Shown: piece by piece, positions 37,335-48,089 of the stretch
How the letters are laid out: each line of letters starts with the position of its first letter
Numbering within the stretch: the stretch's first letter is position 1
NCBI RefSeq assembly: GCF_024171525.1
Contig: NZ_JALJZY010000003.1
Location: 132,479 to 196,478, forward strand
Direction: 5' to 3'
DNA length: 64,000 nucleotides
DNA from: Neisseriaceae bacterium HSC-16F19
GTDB lineage: Bacteria; Pseudomonadota; Gammaproteobacteria; Burkholderiales; Neisseriaceae
Translations under genes and position numbers: made by a program
Notes under the pieces: model-generated
The model's database searches: none
Told to the model about the DNA's origin: nothing
The model's input: the letters and a program-made list of their open reading frames with translations, nothing else

Positions 37335-37954
37335 TGGAATTGAAACTGATTGATGCCAAAGGTCAGGTTTCAGGCAGCGTGGCTGCTTCTGACGCTTTGT
37401 TTGCGCGTGAATACAACGAAGCACTGGTGCACCAGCTGGTTACCGCCTTTTTGGCCAATGCCCGCTCCGGCAACCGTGCCCAATTGACCCGCGCGGAAGT
37501 AAAACACTCCACCAAAAAACCCTGGCGCCAAAAAGGCACCGGCCGTGCCCGTTCCGGTATGACTTCTTCTCCGGTATGGCGTGGCGGTGGTCGTGCATTC
37601 CCGAACAAACCCAGCGAAAACTTCACCCAGAAAGTCAACCGCAAAATGTACCGTGCCGGTATGGCGACCATCCTGTCGCAACTGGTGCGTGACGAGCGCT
37701 TGTACGTGGTAGAAGATTTGGCCGCCGAAACCCCGAAAACCAAGGCATTTGCCGAGCAGGTGAAAAACATGGGCCTGGAACAGGTGCTGTTTGTCACCAG
37801 CCAACTGGACGAAAACCTGTACCTGTCCAGCCGCAACCTGCCCCATGTTTTGGTATTGGAAGCCCAGCAAATCGATCCTTACAGCCTGTTGCGCTATAAG
37901 AAAGTGGTGCTGACCAAAGCGGCGGTGTCTCAACTGGAGGAGCAATGGGTATGA
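37334..37954 (+). CDS. rplD: 50S ribosomal protein L4
   Basis: A 206-residue L4 with the long loop [19 protein letters not shown] that lines the exit tunnel. In many bacteria L4 also represses the S10 operon through an rpsJ leader; that leader is not here. It overlaps rplC by one base and rplW by ten. An uptake-sequence core is read in frame near the start (VSGSV). Confidence 0.98.
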   Translation: MELKLIDAKGQVSGSVAASDALFAREYNEALVHQLVTAFLANARSGNRAQLTRAEVKHSTKKPWRQKGTGRARSGMTSSPVWRGGGRAFPNKPSENFTQKVNRKMYRAGMATILSQLVRDERLYVVEDLAAETPKTKAFAEQVKNMGLEQVLFVTSQLDENLYLSSRNLPHVLVLEAQQIDPYSLLRYKKVVLTKAAVSQLEEQWV

Positions 37955-38265
37955 ACCAACAACGTTTAATGCAAGTGATTTTGGCGCCTGTTGTGACCGA
38001 GAAAAGCAATCTGGTGGCTGAAAAACGCAACCAAATGACTTTCAAAGTCCTGCCCAATGCCAACAAGCAGGAAATCAAGGCTGCGGTCGAGCTCTTGTTC
38101 GGTGTTCAGGTAGCTTCCGTTACCACCACCACCACCAAAGGCAAAACCAAGCGTTTCGGCCGTACCGTCGGCCGTCGCAGCGATGTGAAAAAAGCCTATG
38201 TCAGCCTGGTTGAAGGTCAGGAACTCGATATCGAAGCCGCTGCCGCTTCTGCAGATAAGGAATAA
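37945..38265 (+). CDS. rplW: 50S ribosomal protein L23
   Basis: A 106-residue L23, the docking site for trigger factor and SRP at the tunnel exit. The block [19 protein letters not shown] and the [20 protein letters not shown] tail are typical. The GGAGGAGCA ribosome site is four bases before the first ATG (37945) and ten before a second one at 37951; Neisseria homologs begin at the first. Confidence 0.97.
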   Translation: MGMNQQRLMQVILAPVVTEKSNLVAEKRNQMTFKVLPNANKQEIKAAVELLFGVQVASVTTTTTKGKTKRFGRTVGRRSDVKKAYVSLVEGQELDIEAAAASADKE

Positions 38266-38270
38266 GCATT

Positions 38271-39107
38271 ATGGCTATTGTTAAAATGAAGCCGACATCT
38301 GCTGGCCGCCGCGGCATGGTTCGCGTGGTCACTGAAGGCTTGTACAAAGGTGCGCCTTACGCGCCCCTGTTGGAAAAACAGTTTTCCACCGCCGGCCGCA
38401 ACAACAACGGCCACATCACCACCCGCCACAAAGGCGGTGGCCACAAGCACCACTACCGCGTAGTGGACTTCAAACGCAACGACAAAGACGGCATTCCGGC
38501 CAAAGTTGAGCGCATCGAATACGATCCCAACCGTACCGCCCACATTGCCCTGTTGTGCTTTGCCGACGGCGAGCGCCGCTACATCATCGCCCCGCGCGGC
38601 ATCAAAGCCGGTGCGGTATTGGTGAACGGTGCCGAAGCTGCGATCAAAGTGGGCAACAACCTGCCCATCCGCAACATCCCCGTGGGTACCACCATCCACT
38701 GCATCGAAATGAAGCCGGGCAAAGGCGCGCAAATCGCCCGTTCCGCCGGTGCTTCTGCCGTGCTGTTGGCCAAAGAAGGCGTGTACGCCCAAGTGCGTCT
38801 GCGCTCAGGCGAAGTGCGCAAAATCCACGTTGACTGCCGCGCCACCATCGGCGAAGTGGGCAACGAAGAGCAAAGCCTGAAGAAAATCGGTAAAGCCGGT
38901 GCCAAACGCTGGAAGGGTATCCGCCCGACCGTACGCGGTGTGGTGATGAACCCGGTAGACCACCCGCACGGTGGTGGTGAAGGCCGTACCGGCGAAGCCC
39001 GCGAGCCCGTGAGCCCGTGGGGTACTCCGGCCAAAGGCTACCGTACACGCAGCAACAAACGCACGAACAATATGATTGTTCGCCGTCGTTACTCCAATAA
39101 AGGTTAA
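38271..39107 (+). CDS. rplB: 50S ribosomal protein L2
   Basis: A 278-residue L2, essential for subunit association and peptidyl transfer. The conserved [15 protein letters not shown] loop, with the histidine near the active centre, and the basic C-terminus [14 protein letters not shown] are present. It lies five bases after rplW. Confidence 0.98.
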
Positions 39108-39112
39108 TTGAT

Positions 39113-39391
39113 ATGGCTCGTTCATTAAAAAAAGGCCCGTATGTTGATCTGCACCTCTTGAAAAAAGTGGATGCGGCCCGCGCCAGTAACGACAAGCGTC
39201 CGATCAAAACGTGGTCTCGTCGTTCTACCATTCTGCCCGATTTCATTGGCCTGACCATCGCCGTTCACAATGGCCGTACCCACGTGCCGGTGTTCATCAG
39301 CGACAATATGGTGGGTCACAAATTGGGTGAGTTCTCATTGACCCGTACCTTCAAAGGTCACTTGGCCGATAAAAAAGCCAAGAAAAAATAA
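39113..39391 (+). CDS. rpsS: 30S ribosomal protein S19
   Basis: A 92-residue S19 of the 30S head with the motifs [29 protein letters not shown] and [14 protein letters not shown]. It forms a pair with S13. It sits five bases after rplB and ten before rplV. Confidence 0.98.
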
Positions 39392-39401
39392 GGGGTAAAA
39401 C

Positions 39402-39731
39402 ATGAGAGTAAGTGCACAACACAAAAACGCCCGCATTTCTGCGCAAAAAGCCCGTTTGGTGGCCGACCAGATTCGCGGTAAAAACATTGTCCAAGCGTTG
39501 AATATCCTGAGCTTCAGCCCCAAAAAAGGCGCCGGTCTGATCAAAAAAGTACTGGAGTCTGCTGTGGCCAATGCCGAGCACAACGAAGGTGCGGATATCG
39601 ACGAGTTGAAAGTGGTCACCATTTATGTGGACAAAGGCCCGAGCCTGAAACGTTTCCAGGCACGCGCCAAAGGCCGCGGTAACCGCATCGAAAAACAAAC
39701 TTGTCACATCAACGTGATTGTGGGCAACTAA
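39402..39731 (+). CDS. rplV: 50S ribosomal protein L22
   Basis: A 109-residue L22. [20 protein letters not shown] is the N-terminal helix region and [18 protein letters not shown] the beta-hairpin that reaches into the exit tunnel, the site of macrolide-resistance changes in other bacteria. No insertion or deletion is visible in that hairpin. Confidence 0.98.
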   Translation: MRVSAQHKNARISAQKARLVADQIRGKNIVQALNILSFSPKKGAGLIKKVLESAVANAEHNEGADIDELKVVTIYVDKGPSLKRFQARAKGRGNRIEKQTCHINVIVGN

Positions 39732-39740
39732 GGAAAAGCT

Positions 39741-40445
39741 ATGGGACAAAAAATCCATCCTACAGGCTTTCGCCTGGCGGTAAATAAAGACTGGTCTTCC
39801 AAATGGTTCGCCAAAAGCAGCGACTTCTCCAAAGTCCTGAAAGAAGACATCGACGTACGCGACTTCTTGCGCAAACGCCTGGCCAACGCCTCTGTCGGCC
39901 GCGTGGTAATCGAGCGTCCGGCCAAATCGGCCCGCATTACCATTCACTCTGCCCGTCCGGGTGTGGTGATCGGTAAAAAAGGCGAGGACATCGAAGTTCT
40001 GAAACGCGACCTGCAAAACCTGATGGGTGTGCCGGTACACGTGAACATCGAAGAAATCCGCAAGCCGGAACTGGATGCGCAAATCATTGCCGACGGCATT
40101 GCTTCGCAACTGGAAAAACGCGTGATGTTCCGCCGCGCCATGAAACGTGCCATGCAAAACGCCATGCGCATGGGCGCCAAAGGCATCAAGATCATGTCTT
40201 CCGGCCGTTTGAACGGTATTGATATCGCCCGCAGCGAGTGGTATCGCGAAGGCCGTGTGCCGCTGCACACCCTGCGCGCCAATGTGGACTACGCTACCAG
40301 CGAAGCCCTGACCACTTACGGCATCATCGGTATCAAAGTATGGGTTTACAAAGGCGAGTTGACGCCGGGCGAAATCCAAGCCAAGCCGGAAACCGAGAAG
40401 AAACACAGCAGAAAGGCAGGTGGTCGAAATGCTGCAGCCAACTAG
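39741..40445 (+). CDS. rpsC: 30S ribosomal protein S3
   Basis: A 234-residue S3 that starts [18 protein letters not shown], with the KH-domain loop [14 protein letters not shown] and the C-terminal domain [20 protein letters not shown]. It lies at the mRNA entry channel. Its last 17 bases overlap the rplP start. Confidence 0.98.
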   Translation: MGQKIHPTGFRLAVNKDWSSKWFAKSSDFSKVLKEDIDVRDFLRKRLANASVGRVVIERPAKSARITIHSARPGVVIGKKGEDIEVLKRDLQNLMGVPVHVNIEEIRKPELDAQIIADGIASQLEKRVMFRRAMKRAMQNAMRMGAKGIKIMSSGRLNGIDIARSEWYREGRVPLHTLRANVDYATSEALTTYGIIGIKVWVYKGELTPGEIQAKPETEKKHSRKAGGRNAAAN

Positions 40446-40845
40446 AATGAAATACCGCAAACAGCATAAAGGCCGCAACACCGGCATTGCTACCCGCGGT
40501 AACAACGTAAACTTTGGTGATTTCGGCTTGAAAGCCGTAGGCCGCGGCCGTCTGACTGCCCGTCAAATCGAGGCAGCCCGTCGTGCCATGACCCGTCACA
40601 TCAAACGTGGCGGCCGCATCTGGATCCGCGTATTCCCCGACAAACCGATTACCGAAAAACCCATCCAGGTCCGTATGGGTGGCGGTAAAGGTTCCGTAGA
40701 ATACTATGTGGCCGAAATCCAGCCCGGCAAGGTGCTGTACGAAATGGACGGCGTACCCGAAGCCCTGGCGCGTGAAGCCTTCGCTTTGGCCGCTGCCAAA
40801 CTGCCGATTTCAACCGTGTTTGTGAAAAGACAGGTAGGTCAATAA
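40429..40845 (+). CDS. rplP: 50S ribosomal protein L16
   Basis: A 138-residue L16 starting [17 protein letters not shown], which organises the A-site region of 23S r[23 protein letters not shown] and [12 protein letters not shown] are conserved. The start inside rpsC is chosen because L16 always begins with this sequence; the frame is open three codons further. The stop overlaps rpmC (TAATG). Confidence 0.97.
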   Translation: MLQPTRMKYRKQHKGRNTGIATRGNNVNFGDFGLKAVGRGRLTARQIEAARRAMTRHIKRGGRIWIRVFPDKPITEKPIQVRMGGGKGSVEYYVAEIQPGKVLYEMDGVPEALAREAFALAAAKLPISTVFVKRQVGQ

Positions 40846-41036
40846 TGAAAGCCAGTGAACTGAAAGACAAATCAGTTGAGCAATTGAACGAAGAACTGAT
40901 TGGTTTGTTGAAAGCTCAGTTTGGCCTGCGTATGCAACACGCAACCGGCCAACTCGGCAAAAACAGCGAACTGAAAAAAGTACGCCGCGATATTGCTCGT
41001 GTGAAAACCATTTTGAGCCAAAAAGGTGGTGAATAA
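40845..41036 (+). CDS. rpmC: 50S ribosomal protein L29
   Basis: A 63-residue helical hairpin protein near the tunnel exit; [16 protein letters not shown] and [12 protein letters not shown] are the family signature. It is joined by one-base overlaps to rplP and rpsQ, indicating coupled translation. Confidence 0.97.
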   Translation: MKASELKDKSVEQLNEELIGLLKAQFGLRMQHATGQLGKNSELKKVRRDIARVKTILSQKGGE

Positions 41037-41299
41037 TGAGTGAAGCCAAAAACGTACGCACTTTGCAAGGCAAAGTGATCAGCGACAAAATGGACAAAAC
41101 CGTCACCGTCCTGATTGAGCGCAAAGTAAAGCACCCGCTGTACGGCAAAGTAATCCGCCGTTCCAGCAAAGTGCATGCTCATGACGAGCAAAACCAATAC
41201 GGTGTGGGCGATGTGGTGGTGATTACCGAATCCCGCCCCTTGTCCAAAACCAAATCCTGGGTTGTCACCGAGTTGGTAGAAAAAGCACGCACTGTTTAA
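41036..41299 (+). CDS. rpsQ: 30S ribosomal protein S17
   Basis: An 87-residue OB-fold protein binding the 5' domain of 16S r[23 protein letters not shown] and [20 protein letters not shown] are characteristic. It is the last gene of the S10 group and is followed by a 238-base gap. Confidence 0.97.
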   Translation: MSEAKNVRTLQGKVISDKMDKTVTVLIERKVKHPLYGKVIRRSSKVHAHDEQNQYGVGDVVVITESRPLSKTKSWVVTELVEKARTV

Positions 41300-41537
41300 T
41301 ATTTGCAACATAAACAGGCGTTATAAGAAGCGAAGCCTTGCGGTAAATACTGTTTTTACTGTAAGCTTCGTTTCTTGCTTTCGTTCTCTTGAAAGCTGTG
41401 CGGTCTTCGCCGCACATTCTCCCTTCGGGGCCCAAGACTGGTTTACTAGAACCGCGAGCGGTTTCAGGCAGCCTCAAGCCATACCCGGCTGCCTGAAAAC
41501 GGTAAATTAAGTTGGACTTTTTAAAGGTATTTACACA
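41300..41537 (+). other. Hairpin-rich gap between the S10 and spc gene groups
   Basis: This 238-base gap has no plausible gene. It contains TGTGCGG-TCTTCG-CCGCACA (41397-41416), an imperfect CGAAGC/GCTTCG inverted repeat (about 41331-41370), and an inverted uptake-sequence pair (41460-41500). It may hold terminator, processing and promoter sites for the spc genes; I could not identify a convincing promoter. Confidence 0.5.
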
Positions 41538-41906
41538 ATGATTCAAATGCAGACCATCTTGGATGTGGCTGACAACTCTGGTGCGCGTCGTGTAATGTGC
41601 ATCAAAGTTTTGGGCGGATCCAAGCGTCGCTACGCTTCTGTTGGCGACATCATCAAAGTGGCCGTTAAAGACGCGGCTCCCCGCGGTCGCGTGAAAAAAG
41701 GCGATGTGTACAACGCCGTGGTGGTTCGTACCGCCAAGGGTGTACGTCGTCCGGACGGCGCGCTGATCAAATTTGACAACAATGCAGCCGTATTGTTGAA
41801 CAACAAATTGGAACCGCTCGGCACCCGTATTTTTGGCCCGGTAACCCGTGAGTTGCGTACCGAACGATTCATGAAGATCGTTTCGCTGGCGCCGGAAGTA
41901 TTGTAA
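41538..41906 (+). CDS. rplN: 50S ribosomal protein L14
   Basis: A 122-residue L14 starting [20 protein letters not shown], at the subunit interface with L19. [16 protein letters not shown] ending is seen as [15 protein letters not shown]. It opens the spc group and lies 11 bases before rplX. Confidence 0.98.
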   Translation: MIQMQTILDVADNSGARRVMCIKVLGGSKRRYASVGDIIKVAVKDAAPRGRVKKGDVYNAVVVRTAKGVRRPDGALIKFDNNAAVLLNNKLEPLGTRIFGPVTRELRTERFMKIVSLAPEVL

Positions 41907-41917
41907 GGAAGCGCGCG

Positions 41918-42238
41918 ATGAAAAAAATCAAAACAGGCGATCAGGTGATCGTTATTGCCGGTAAAGACAAAGGCAAAAAAGGTGCGGTACTGCGTGTACT
42001 GGGCGACAAAGTGGTGGTTGAAGGCGTGAACCAAGTGAAACGCCATCAAAAACCCAATCCCATGCGCGGTGTTGAGGGTGGCGTGGTTGTGAAAAGCATG
42101 CCCTTGGCTATTTCCAATGTGGCCATTTTCAATCCCGAAACCCAAAAAGCAGACCGTGTGGGCATCAAAGTCGAAGTGGTGGACGGCAAAACCGTACGCA
42201 GCCGCTTCTACAAATCCACCGGCGCGGCCGTTGCATAA
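41918..42238 (+). CDS. rplX: 50S ribosomal protein L24
   Basis: A 106-residue assembly initiator protein with the KOW motif [20 protein letters not shown] at the N-terminus and [14 protein letters not shown] after it. rplE follows ten bases later. Confidence 0.97.
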   Translation: MKKIKTGDQVIVIAGKDKGKKGAVLRVLGDKVVVEGVNQVKRHQKPNPMRGVEGGVVVKSMPLAISNVAIFNPETQKADRVGIKVEVVDGKTVRSRFYKSTGAAVA

Positions 42239-42248
42239 GGAGTAAACA

Positions 42249-42788
42249 ATGGCACGTTTGAAAGACTACTATACCAGCACTGTGGTGCCGGAACTGATGA
42301 AACAGTTCGGTTACAAATCCGTTATGGAAGTGCCGCGTATTGAAAAAATCACCCTGAACATGGGTGTGGGCGAAGCCGTAGCCGACAAAAAGGTGATGGA
42401 GCACGCCGTGTCCGATTTGGAAAAAATCGCCGGCCAAAAACCGGTAGTGACCGTGGCACGCAAATCTATCGCCGGCTTCAAAATCCGCGACAACTATCCG
42501 GTGGGCTGCAAAGTGACCCTGCGCCGTGAGCGCATGTTTGAATTCCTCGACCGTCTGGTGACCATCGCCCTGCCGCGCGTGCGCGACTTCCGCGGTGTGA
42601 ACGGCAAATCTTTCGACGGCCGCGGCAACTTCAACATGGGTGTCCGCGAACAAATCATTTTCCCGGAAATCGAGTACGACAAAATCGACGCCCTGCGTGG
42701 TCTGAACATCACCATCACCACCACGGCCAAAACCGATGAAGAGGCCAAAGCCCTGCTGTCGCTGTTCAAATTTCCGTTTAAAGGATAA
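42249..42788 (+). CDS. rplE: 50S ribosomal protein L5
   Basis: A 179-residue 5S rRNA-binding protein. [19 protein letters not shown] is the N-terminal helix, and [17 protein letters not shown] and [19 protein letters not shown] are the conserved core. The stop is two bases before rpsN. Confidence 0.98.
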   Translation: MARLKDYYTSTVVPELMKQFGYKSVMEVPRIEKITLNMGVGEAVADKKVMEHAVSDLEKIAGQKPVVTVARKSIAGFKIRDNYPVGCKVTLRRERMFEFLDRLVTIALPRVRDFRGVNGKSFDGRGNFNMGVREQIIFPEIEYDKIDALRGLNITITTTAKTDEEAKALLSLFKFPFKG

Positions 42789-42790
42789 TC

Positions 42791-43096
42791 ATGGCTAAAA
42801 AAGCACTTATTAACCGCGAATTGAAACGCGCGGCCCTGGCTAAAAAATATGCCGCCAAGCGTGAAGCCCTGTTTGCCGTTATCAACGACAGCAGCGCCAG
42901 CGACGAGGCGCGTTTTGAAGCCCGCCTGAAACTGCAGGCCATTCCGCGCAATGCCGCTCCGGTACGCCAACGCCGCCGTTGCGCCATTACCGGCCGTCCG
43001 CGCGGCACTTTCCGTAAATTCGGTCTGGGCCGTACCAAAATCCGTGAAATCGCCATGCGCGGCGAAATCCCGGGCGTAATCAAAGCCTCTTGGTAA
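42791..43096 (+). CDS. rpsN: 30S ribosomal protein S14
   Basis: A 101-residue S14 of the zinc-free long form; the CxxC pairs of the short zinc form are absent. [20 protein letters not shown] and [17 protein letters not shown] are the conserved C-terminal blocks. An AAAGGATAATC ribosome site is formed partly inside rplE. Confidence 0.98.
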   Translation: MAKKALINRELKRAALAKKYAAKREALFAVINDSSASDEARFEARLKLQAIPRNAAPVRQRRRCAITGRPRGTFRKFGLGRTKIREIAMRGEIPGVIKASW

Positions 43097-43109
43097 TAGG
43101 AGAACCACT

Positions 43110-43502
43110 ATGAGTATGCATGATCCTATTTCCGATATGTTGACCCGCATTCGCAACGCCCAGCGTGCGAACAAGGCTTCCGTTGCCATGCCTTCTTCCA
43201 AACTGAAAGTGGCCATTGCCAAAGTTTTGAAAGAAGAAGGCTATGTTGAAGACTTCCAAGTCTCAGCCGATGCCAAACCGACATTGGAAATTCAATTGAA
43301 ATACTATGCCGGCCGTCCGGTGATCGAGCGCATCCAGCGCGTATCCCGCCCCGGTCTGCGTGTGTATAAAGGTTCCGGTGACATTCCGACCGTAATGAAC
43401 GGTCTGGGTGTTGTGATTGTCAGCACATCCAAAGGCGTGATGACCGACCGCAAAGCCCGTGCAAACGGCGTAGGCGGCGAGTTGTTGTGCGTGGTTGCCT
43501 AA
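43110..43502 (+). CDS. rpsH: 30S ribosomal protein S8
   Basis: A 130-residue S8 starting [20 protein letters not shown] and ending with the [11 protein letters not shown] core strand. S8 binds the central domain of 16S rRNA and in other bacteria represses the spc operon through rplE; no such site was identified here. Confidence 0.98.
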   Translation: MSMHDPISDMLTRIRNAQRANKASVAMPSSKLKVAIAKVLKEEGYVEDFQVSADAKPTLEIQLKYYAGRPVIERIQRVSRPGLRVYKGSGDIPTVMNGLGVVIVSTSKGVMTDRKARANGVGGELLCVVA

Positions 43503-43511
43503 GGAGGGAAT

Positions 43512-44045
43512 ATGTCTCGCGTAGCTAAAAATCCAGTGACTGTTCCTGCTGGCGTAGAAGTGAAATTCGGAACAGATACCCTGACCGTCAAAGGTAAAAA
43601 CGGCGAATTGTCCATGCCCCTGCACCAAGAGGTGAAAGTGGCGCTGGAAGACGGCCAACTGACTTTTGCCGCCGCCGACGAATCCAACAAAGCCCGTGCT
43701 TTGTCCGGTACCGTGCGCGCCCTGGTCAGCAATATGGTTAAAGGCGTTTCCGAAGGTTTTGAGAAAAAACTGCAATTGATCGGCGTAGGTTACCGCGCCC
43801 AGGCTCAAGGCCAAACCCTGAACCTGGCTCTGGGTTTCTCCCACCCGATCGAATACCCGCTGCCCGCAGGTGTATCCGCAGCCACTCCTTCGCAAACCGA
43901 AATCGTCATCACCGGTGCAGACAAACAGGCCGTAGGCCAGGTTGCTGCCGAAATCCGTGCATTCCGTCCGCCGGAGCCTTACAAAGGCAAGGGTGTACGC
44001 TATGTCGGTGAGCATGTGGTGATGAAAGAAACCAAGAAAAAATAA
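43512..44045 (+). CDS. rplF: 50S ribosomal protein L6
   Basis: A 177-residue L6 with two related domains; [18 protein letters not shown] is the family signature near the C-terminus. AGGAGG lies before the ATG, overlapping the end of rpsH. Confidence 0.98.
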   Translation: MSRVAKNPVTVPAGVEVKFGTDTLTVKGKNGELSMPLHQEVKVALEDGQLTFAAADESNKARALSGTVRALVSNMVKGVSEGFEKKLQLIGVGYRAQAQGQTLNLALGFSHPIEYPLPAGVSAATPSQTEIVITGADKQAVGQVAAEIRAFRPPEPYKGKGVRYVGEHVVMKETKKK

Positions 44046-44058
44046 TTGAGGCTTACCG

Positions 44059-44412
44059 ATGAATAAGAATGCAACAAGACTCCGCCGCGCACGCAAAACC
44101 CGTGCCAAAATCGCGGATTTGAACAAAGTAAGATTGTGCGTTTACCGCAGCAACAATCACATCTATGCCCAAGTTATCAGCGCTGAAGGCGACAAAGTAC
44201 TGGCCTCTGCCTCTACCGTGGAAGCCGAAGTGCGTGCCAACGTGAAAAACGGCAGCAACACCGAAGCCGCTGCGCTGGTAGGCAAACGCATTGCCGAGAA
44301 AGCCAAAGCCGCCGGTGTCGAACAGGTTGCTTTTGACCGTTCCGGTTTTCAGTACCACGGCCGAGTTAAGGCCCTGGCCGACGCTGCCCGTGAAAACGGC
44401 TTGAGCTTCTAA
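44059..44412 (+). CDS. rplR: 50S ribosomal protein L18
   Basis: A 117-residue 5S rRNA-binding protein. [20 protein letters not shown] is the basic N-terminus, and [20 protein letters not shown] the conserved C-terminal block. Confidence 0.98.
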   Translation: MNKNATRLRRARKTRAKIADLNKVRLCVYRSNNHIYAQVISAEGDKVLASASTVEAEVRANVKNGSNTEAAALVGKRIAEKAKAAGVEQVAFDRSGFQYHGRVKALADAARENGLSF

Positions 44413-44432
44413 TCAGTTTGGAGAGACCAGTA

Positions 44433-44951
44433 ATGGCAAAACATGAAATCGAAGAACGCGGTGACGGCCTGATTGAAAAAATGGTGGCCGTAAACCGTGT
44501 AACCAAAGTGGTTAAAGGCGGCCGCATCATGGCCTTTTCCGCTTTGACTGTAGTCGGTGACGGCGACGGCCGCATCGGCATGGGCAAAGGCAAATCCAAG
44601 GAAGTACCGGTAGCGGTGCAAAAAGCCATGGACCAAGCCCGCCGCAATATGATCAAAGTACCGTTGAAAAACGGCACCATCCATCACGAAGTCACCGGCA
44701 AGCACGGTGCGACCAAAGTGTTCATGCAGCCTGCCAAAGAGGGTAGCGGTGTGAAAGCCGGCGGCCCGATGCGTTTGGTGTTCGACGCCATGGGCGTACA
44801 CAACATCTCCGCCAAAGTACACGGTTCCACCAACCCCTACAATATCGTTCGCGCCACCTTGGACGCCTTGTCCAAGCTGTACACCCCGGCCGATATTGCT
44901 GCCAAACGCGGTCTGACCGTAGAGGAAATTCTGGGAGAAGGCCATGAGTGA
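44433..44951 (+). CDS. rpsE: 30S ribosomal protein S5
   Basis: A 172-residue S5 important for decoding fidelity. [20 protein letters not shown] contains the loop altered in spectinomycin-resistant mutants elsewhere; here it looks standard. [20 protein letters not shown] follows. The ATG at 44433 has GGAGAG before it; an ATG five codons upstream lacks S5 likeness. It overlaps rpmD by eight bases. Confidence 0.97.
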   Translation: MAKHEIEERGDGLIEKMVAVNRVTKVVKGGRIMAFSALTVVGDGDGRIGMGKGKSKEVPVAVQKAMDQARRNMIKVPLKNGTIHHEVTGKHGATKVFMQPAKEGSGVKAGGPMRLVFDAMGVHNISAKVHGSTNPYNIVRATLDALSKLYTPADIAAKRGLTVEEILGEGHE

Positions 44952-45129
44952 GCAAAAAACCATTAAAGTGACCCTGGTCAAAAGCCTGATCGGTACCATC
45001 GAGTCCCACCGCGCTTGTGCCCGTGGTCTGGGTTTGCGTCGCCGCGAACACACGGTAGAGGTTTTGGATACGCCCGCCAACCGCGGCATGATCAACAAAA
45101 TCAGCTACCTTCTGAAAGTGGAGGAATAA
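44944..45129 (+). CDS. rpmD: 50S ribosomal protein L30
   Basis: A 61-residue L30 with the signature [18 protein letters not shown] and [12 protein letters not shown]. It starts inside the end of rpsE and ends one base before the rplO start. Confidence 0.97.
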   Translation: MSEQKTIKVTLVKSLIGTIESHRACARGLGLRRREHTVEVLDTPANRGMINKISYLLKVEE

Positions 45130-45130
45130 T

Positions 45131-45565
45131 ATGTTGTTGAATACCATTCGCCCGGCAGAAGGCGCGACCAAAGCGCGCCGCCGTGTCGGCCGCGGTATCG
45201 GTAGCGGCCTGGGTAAAACCGGCGGCCGCGGCCATAAAGGCCAGAAAAGCCGTGCCGGCGGTTTCCACAAAGTCGGTTTTGAGGGCGGTCAAATGCCGCT
45301 GCAACGCCGTCTGCCCAAACGCGGTTTCAAATCCATGACTGCGGCTTTCAATGCCGAAGTACGTCTGGGCGACTTGGCCCGCGTAGCCGTGGACGAAATC
45401 GATGTGCTGACTCTGAAACAAGCCGGTCTGGTACCGGCCAATGCCCAAAGCGTGAAAGTCATTCTTTCAGGCAGCATTGACAGAGCAGTGACTTTGAACG
45501 GTGTTAAAGCCACTCAAGGTGCCAAGCAAGCCATCGAGGCTGCTGGCGGTAAAGTAGCAGAATAA
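45131..45565 (+). CDS. rplO: 50S ribosomal protein L15
   Basis: A 144-residue L15 with the glycine-rich N-terminal extension [20 protein letters not shown] that threads into 23S rRNA. An uptake-sequence core is translated in frame as ILSGSID near residue 115. secY follows 13 bases later. Confidence 0.97.
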   Translation: MLLNTIRPAEGATKARRRVGRGIGSGLGKTGGRGHKGQKSRAGGFHKVGFEGGQMPLQRRLPKRGFKSMTAAFNAEVRLGDLARVAVDEIDVLTLKQAGLVPANAQSVKVILSGSIDRAVTLNGVKATQGAKQAIEAAGGKVAE

Positions 45566-45578
45566 GGCAAGAAACAAA

Positions 45579-46886
45579 GTGGCTAATCAACAATCCGCAA
45601 CAGGTCTGGCAAAATTCGGCGACTTGAAAAACCGTTTGCTGTTTTTGCTGGGTGCCTTGTTGGTTTTCCGTATCGGGGCACACATTCCGGTTCCGGGTGT
45701 GGATCCGGTCGCTTTGGCCAAATTGTACGAAGGCGCCGGCGGAGGCATTTTGGGCATGCTCAATATGTTCTCCGGCGGTTCGCTGGAACGTTTCAGCGTG
45801 TTTGCCATCGGCATCATGCCTTATATTTCGGCGTCCATCATCATGCAGATGGCCGGCGAGATTGTGCCGTCCCTCAAAGCCCTGAAGAAGGAAGGCGAGG
45901 CTGGAAGACGGGTGTTGACCAAATATACCCGCTACGGCACCGTGGTACTGGCCCTGCTGCAAAGTGTGGGCGCAGCGGCATTTGTATTCCAGTCCGGCGT
46001 GGTGGTTTCCAGCAAGGTGGAGTTTTACCTCTCTACCGTGATTTGTCTGGTAACCGGTACCATGTTCCTGATGTGGCTGGGCGAACAGATGACCGAGCGC
46101 GGTATCGGCAACGGCATTTCCCTGCTGATTACCGCCGGTATCGTGGCCAGCGTGCCCACCGGCATCGGTGAGCTGTTTGCCATGGGCAGCAGCCGTCCCT
46201 TCGTGGTCTTGAGTGTGATTGTCGGCGCCCTGCTGCTGATTTATGCCGTGGTGTATATCGAAAGCGCCCAGCGCAAAATTCCGGTGCACTACGCCAAGCG
46301 CCAGGTCGGCAACCGCGTGATGCAGGCACAAAACTCGCACATGCCGTTCAAGCTGAATATGGCCGGTGTAATCCCGCCCATTTTCGCCTCCAGCATTATT
46401 TTGTTCCCCACCACCTTGGTGAGCTGGTTCGGCTCCACCAATCAGGACGGATGGCTGCAAAAGCTGGCTGTGTATTTGCAGCACGGCAGTCTGGTTTACC
46501 TGCTGCTGTTTGCCGCAGCGGTGATCTTCTTCTGTTATTTCTACACCGCCTTGGTGTTCAGCCCGCGTGAAATGGCGGAAAACCTGAAGAAAAGCGGCGC
46601 GTTTGTACCGGGCATCCGTCCGGGCACACAAACCAGCCAATATCTGGAAAGAGTGGTATTGCGCCTGACCTTCTGGGGTGCGCTCTACATCACCGTAGTG
46701 TGTCTGATTCCGGAAATCGTCGGTCGTTCGGTACAGCTGACCCTGTTGTCTCTGGGCGGTACCTCACTGCTGATTCTGGTGGTGGTGACCATGGATTTCC
46801 GCACCCAGATTGCTTCTTACATGATGAGCCACCAATACGGCCACCTGATGAAGAAATCCGCAATGAAATCAATTTCACGTCGTTAA
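45579..46886 (+). CDS. secY: Preprotein translocase subunit SecY
   Basis: A 435-residue, ten-helix inner-membrane channel protein of the Sec translocon. [14 protein letters not shown] near the N-terminus, [16 protein letters not shown] and [16 protein letters not shown] are conserved. Translation starts at GTG with an AAGG ribosome site rather far upstream. It lies in the usual position between rplO and infA. Confidence 0.97.
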   Translation: MANQQSATGLAKFGDLKNRLLFLLGALLVFRIGAHIPVPGVDPVALAKLYEGAGGGILGMLNMFSGGSLERFSVFAIGIMPYISASIIMQMAGEIVPSLKALKKEGEAGRRVLTKYTRYGTVVLALLQSVGAAAFVFQSGVVVSSKVEFYLSTVICLVTGTMFLMWLGEQMTERGIGNGISLLITAGIVASVPTGIGELFAMGSSRPFVVLSVIVGALLLIYAVVYIESAQRKIPVHYAKRQVGNRVMQAQNSHMPFKLNMAGVIPPIFASSIILFPTTLVSWFGSTNQDGWLQKLAVYLQHGSLVYLLLFAAAVIFFCYFYTALVFSPREMAENLKKSGAFVPGIRPGTQTSQYLERVVLRLTFWGALYITVVCLIPEIVGRSVQLTLLSLGGTSLLILVVVTMDFRTQIASYMMSHQYGHLMKKSAMKSISRR

Positions 46887-46890
46887 CATT

Positions 46891-47109
46891 ATGGCCAAAG
46901 AAGATACCATACAAATGCAGGGCGAAATCCTGGAAACCCTGCCCAATGCTACTTTTAAAGTGAAACTGGAAAACGACCACGTTGTTCTGGGCCACATCTC
47001 CGGCAAGATGCGCATGCACTACATCCGCATCTCTCCGGGTGACAAGGTGACCGTAGAGCTCACGCCTTACGACTTGTCCCGCGCCCGCATCGTTTTCCGA
47101 GCACGCTGA
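46891..47109 (+). CDS. infA: Translation initiation factor IF-1
   Basis: A 72-residue S1-type OB-fold factor that occupies the A site of the 30S subunit during initiation. [20 protein letters not shown] and [19 protein letters not shown] are characteristic. Its location between secY and rpmJ is typical of betaproteobacteria. Confidence 0.97.
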   Translation: MAKEDTIQMQGEILETLPNATFKVKLENDHVVLGHISGKMRMHYIRISPGDKVTVELTPYDLSRARIVFRAR

Positions 47110-47129
47110 TAAACTGGAAAGGAAGTATT

Positions 47130-47243
47130 ATGCGCGTTCAACCGTCGGTAAAGAAAATTTGCCGTAATTGTAAAATCATCCGCCGCAACCGCGTGGTGCG
47201 TGTGATTTGTACTGACCCCCGTCACAAACAGCGTCAGGGTTGA
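47130..47243 (+). CDS. rpmJ: 50S ribosomal protein L36
   Basis: A 37-codon gene starting [19 protein letters not shown] and ending RHKQRQG. The zinc-binding set CxxC, Cys and His is intact, so it is the zinc (C+) form. GGAAG precedes the ATG. It lies between infA and rpsM. Confidence 0.96.
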   Translation: MRVQPSVKKICRNCKIIRRNRVVRVICTDPRHKQRQG

Positions 47244-47245
47244 TT

Positions 47246-47273
47246 TTGTCAATCCGACCGTCTGTGGTATAGT
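47246..47273 (+). promoter_or_regulatory. Promoter of the alpha operon (rpsM-rplQ)
   Basis: TTGTCA (47246-47251) and TATAGT (47268-47273) are separated by 16 bases, a near-consensus sigma-70 promoter. Transcription would begin near 47280, only about 20 bases before rpsM, which leaves little room for the long S4-binding leader of enteric bacteria. Confidence 0.7.
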
Positions 47274-47300
47274 GACGACCTTTTGCTCTGAGGAAAGACT

Positions 47301-47663
47301 ATGGCTCGTATTGCCGGGGTGAATATCCCCAATAACGCCCATATCGTGATCGGCTTGCAGGCCATTTACGGTATCGGCGCGACCCGTGCCAAATTGATTT
47401 GCGAGGCTGCCGGTATCGTACCGAGCACCAAAGTCAAAGATTTGGACGAAACCCAACTGGACGCTTTGCGCGAACAGGTTGCCAAATATGAAGTAGAAGG
47501 CGATCTGCGCCGTGAAGTGACCATGAGTATCAAACGCTTGATGGACATGGGCTGCTACCGTGGTTTCCGCCACCGTCGCGGTTTGCCGTGCCGCGGACAG
47601 CGTACCCGCACCAATGCCCGTACCCGCAAAGGTCCGCGCAAAGCGATTGCCGGTAAGAAATAA
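47301..47663 (+). CDS. rpsM: 30S ribosomal protein S13
   Basis: A 120-residue S13 starting [19 protein letters not shown], with the C-terminal [20 protein letters not shown] that contacts tRNA and 16S rRNA. GAGGAAAG precedes the ATG. It is the first gene of the alpha operon. Confidence 0.98.
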   Translation: MARIAGVNIPNNAHIVIGLQAIYGIGATRAKLICEAAGIVPSTKVKDLDETQLDALREQVAKYEVEGDLRREVTMSIKRLMDMGCYRGFRHRRGLPCRGQRTRTNARTRKGPRKAIAGKK

Positions 47664-47679
47664 CATAAGGAAATAATGA

Positions 47680-48072
47680 ATGGCTAAAGCAAACACAGCC
47701 CGTGTGCGCAAAAAAGTTCGCAAAACCGTGAGTGAAGGTATTGTGCATGTACATGCATCTTTCAACAATACCATCATTACCATTACCGACCGCCAAGGCA
47801 ATGCATTATCTTGGGCTACCTCAGGCGGCGCCGGTTTTAAAGGTTCGCGTAAAAGCACACCCTTCGCTGCCCAGGTTGCAGCAGAAGCCGCTGGTAAAGT
47901 TGCCCAAGAGTATGGCGTAAAAAATCTGGAAGTCCGCATCAAAGGCCCGGGTCCCGGCCGCGAGTCTTCCGTACGTGCGCTCAACGCTCTTGGTTTCAAG
48001 ATTACCAGCATTACCGACGTGACTCCGTTGCCGCACAACGGTTGCCGCCCGCCGAAAAAACGTCGTATCTGA
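47680..48072 (+). CDS. rpsK: 30S ribosomal protein S11
   Basis: A 130-residue platform protein with the central [19 protein letters not shown] and the C-terminal block [20 protein letters not shown]. It lies between rpsM and rpsD. Confidence 0.98.
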   Translation: MAKANTARVRKKVRKTVSEGIVHVHASFNNTIITITDRQGNALSWATSGGAGFKGSRKSTPFAAQVAAEAAGKVAQEYGVKNLEVRIKGPGPGRESSVRALNALGFKITSITDVTPLPHNGCRPPKKRRI

Positions 48073-48089
48073 TTCAGGAGTATTGATTT

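Noticed and set aside
41397..41416. A small RNA or tRNA-like hairpin in the rpsQ-rplN gap
   Set aside because: The hairpin is real, but there is no tRNA T-loop or acceptor stem and no promoter that I could identify.
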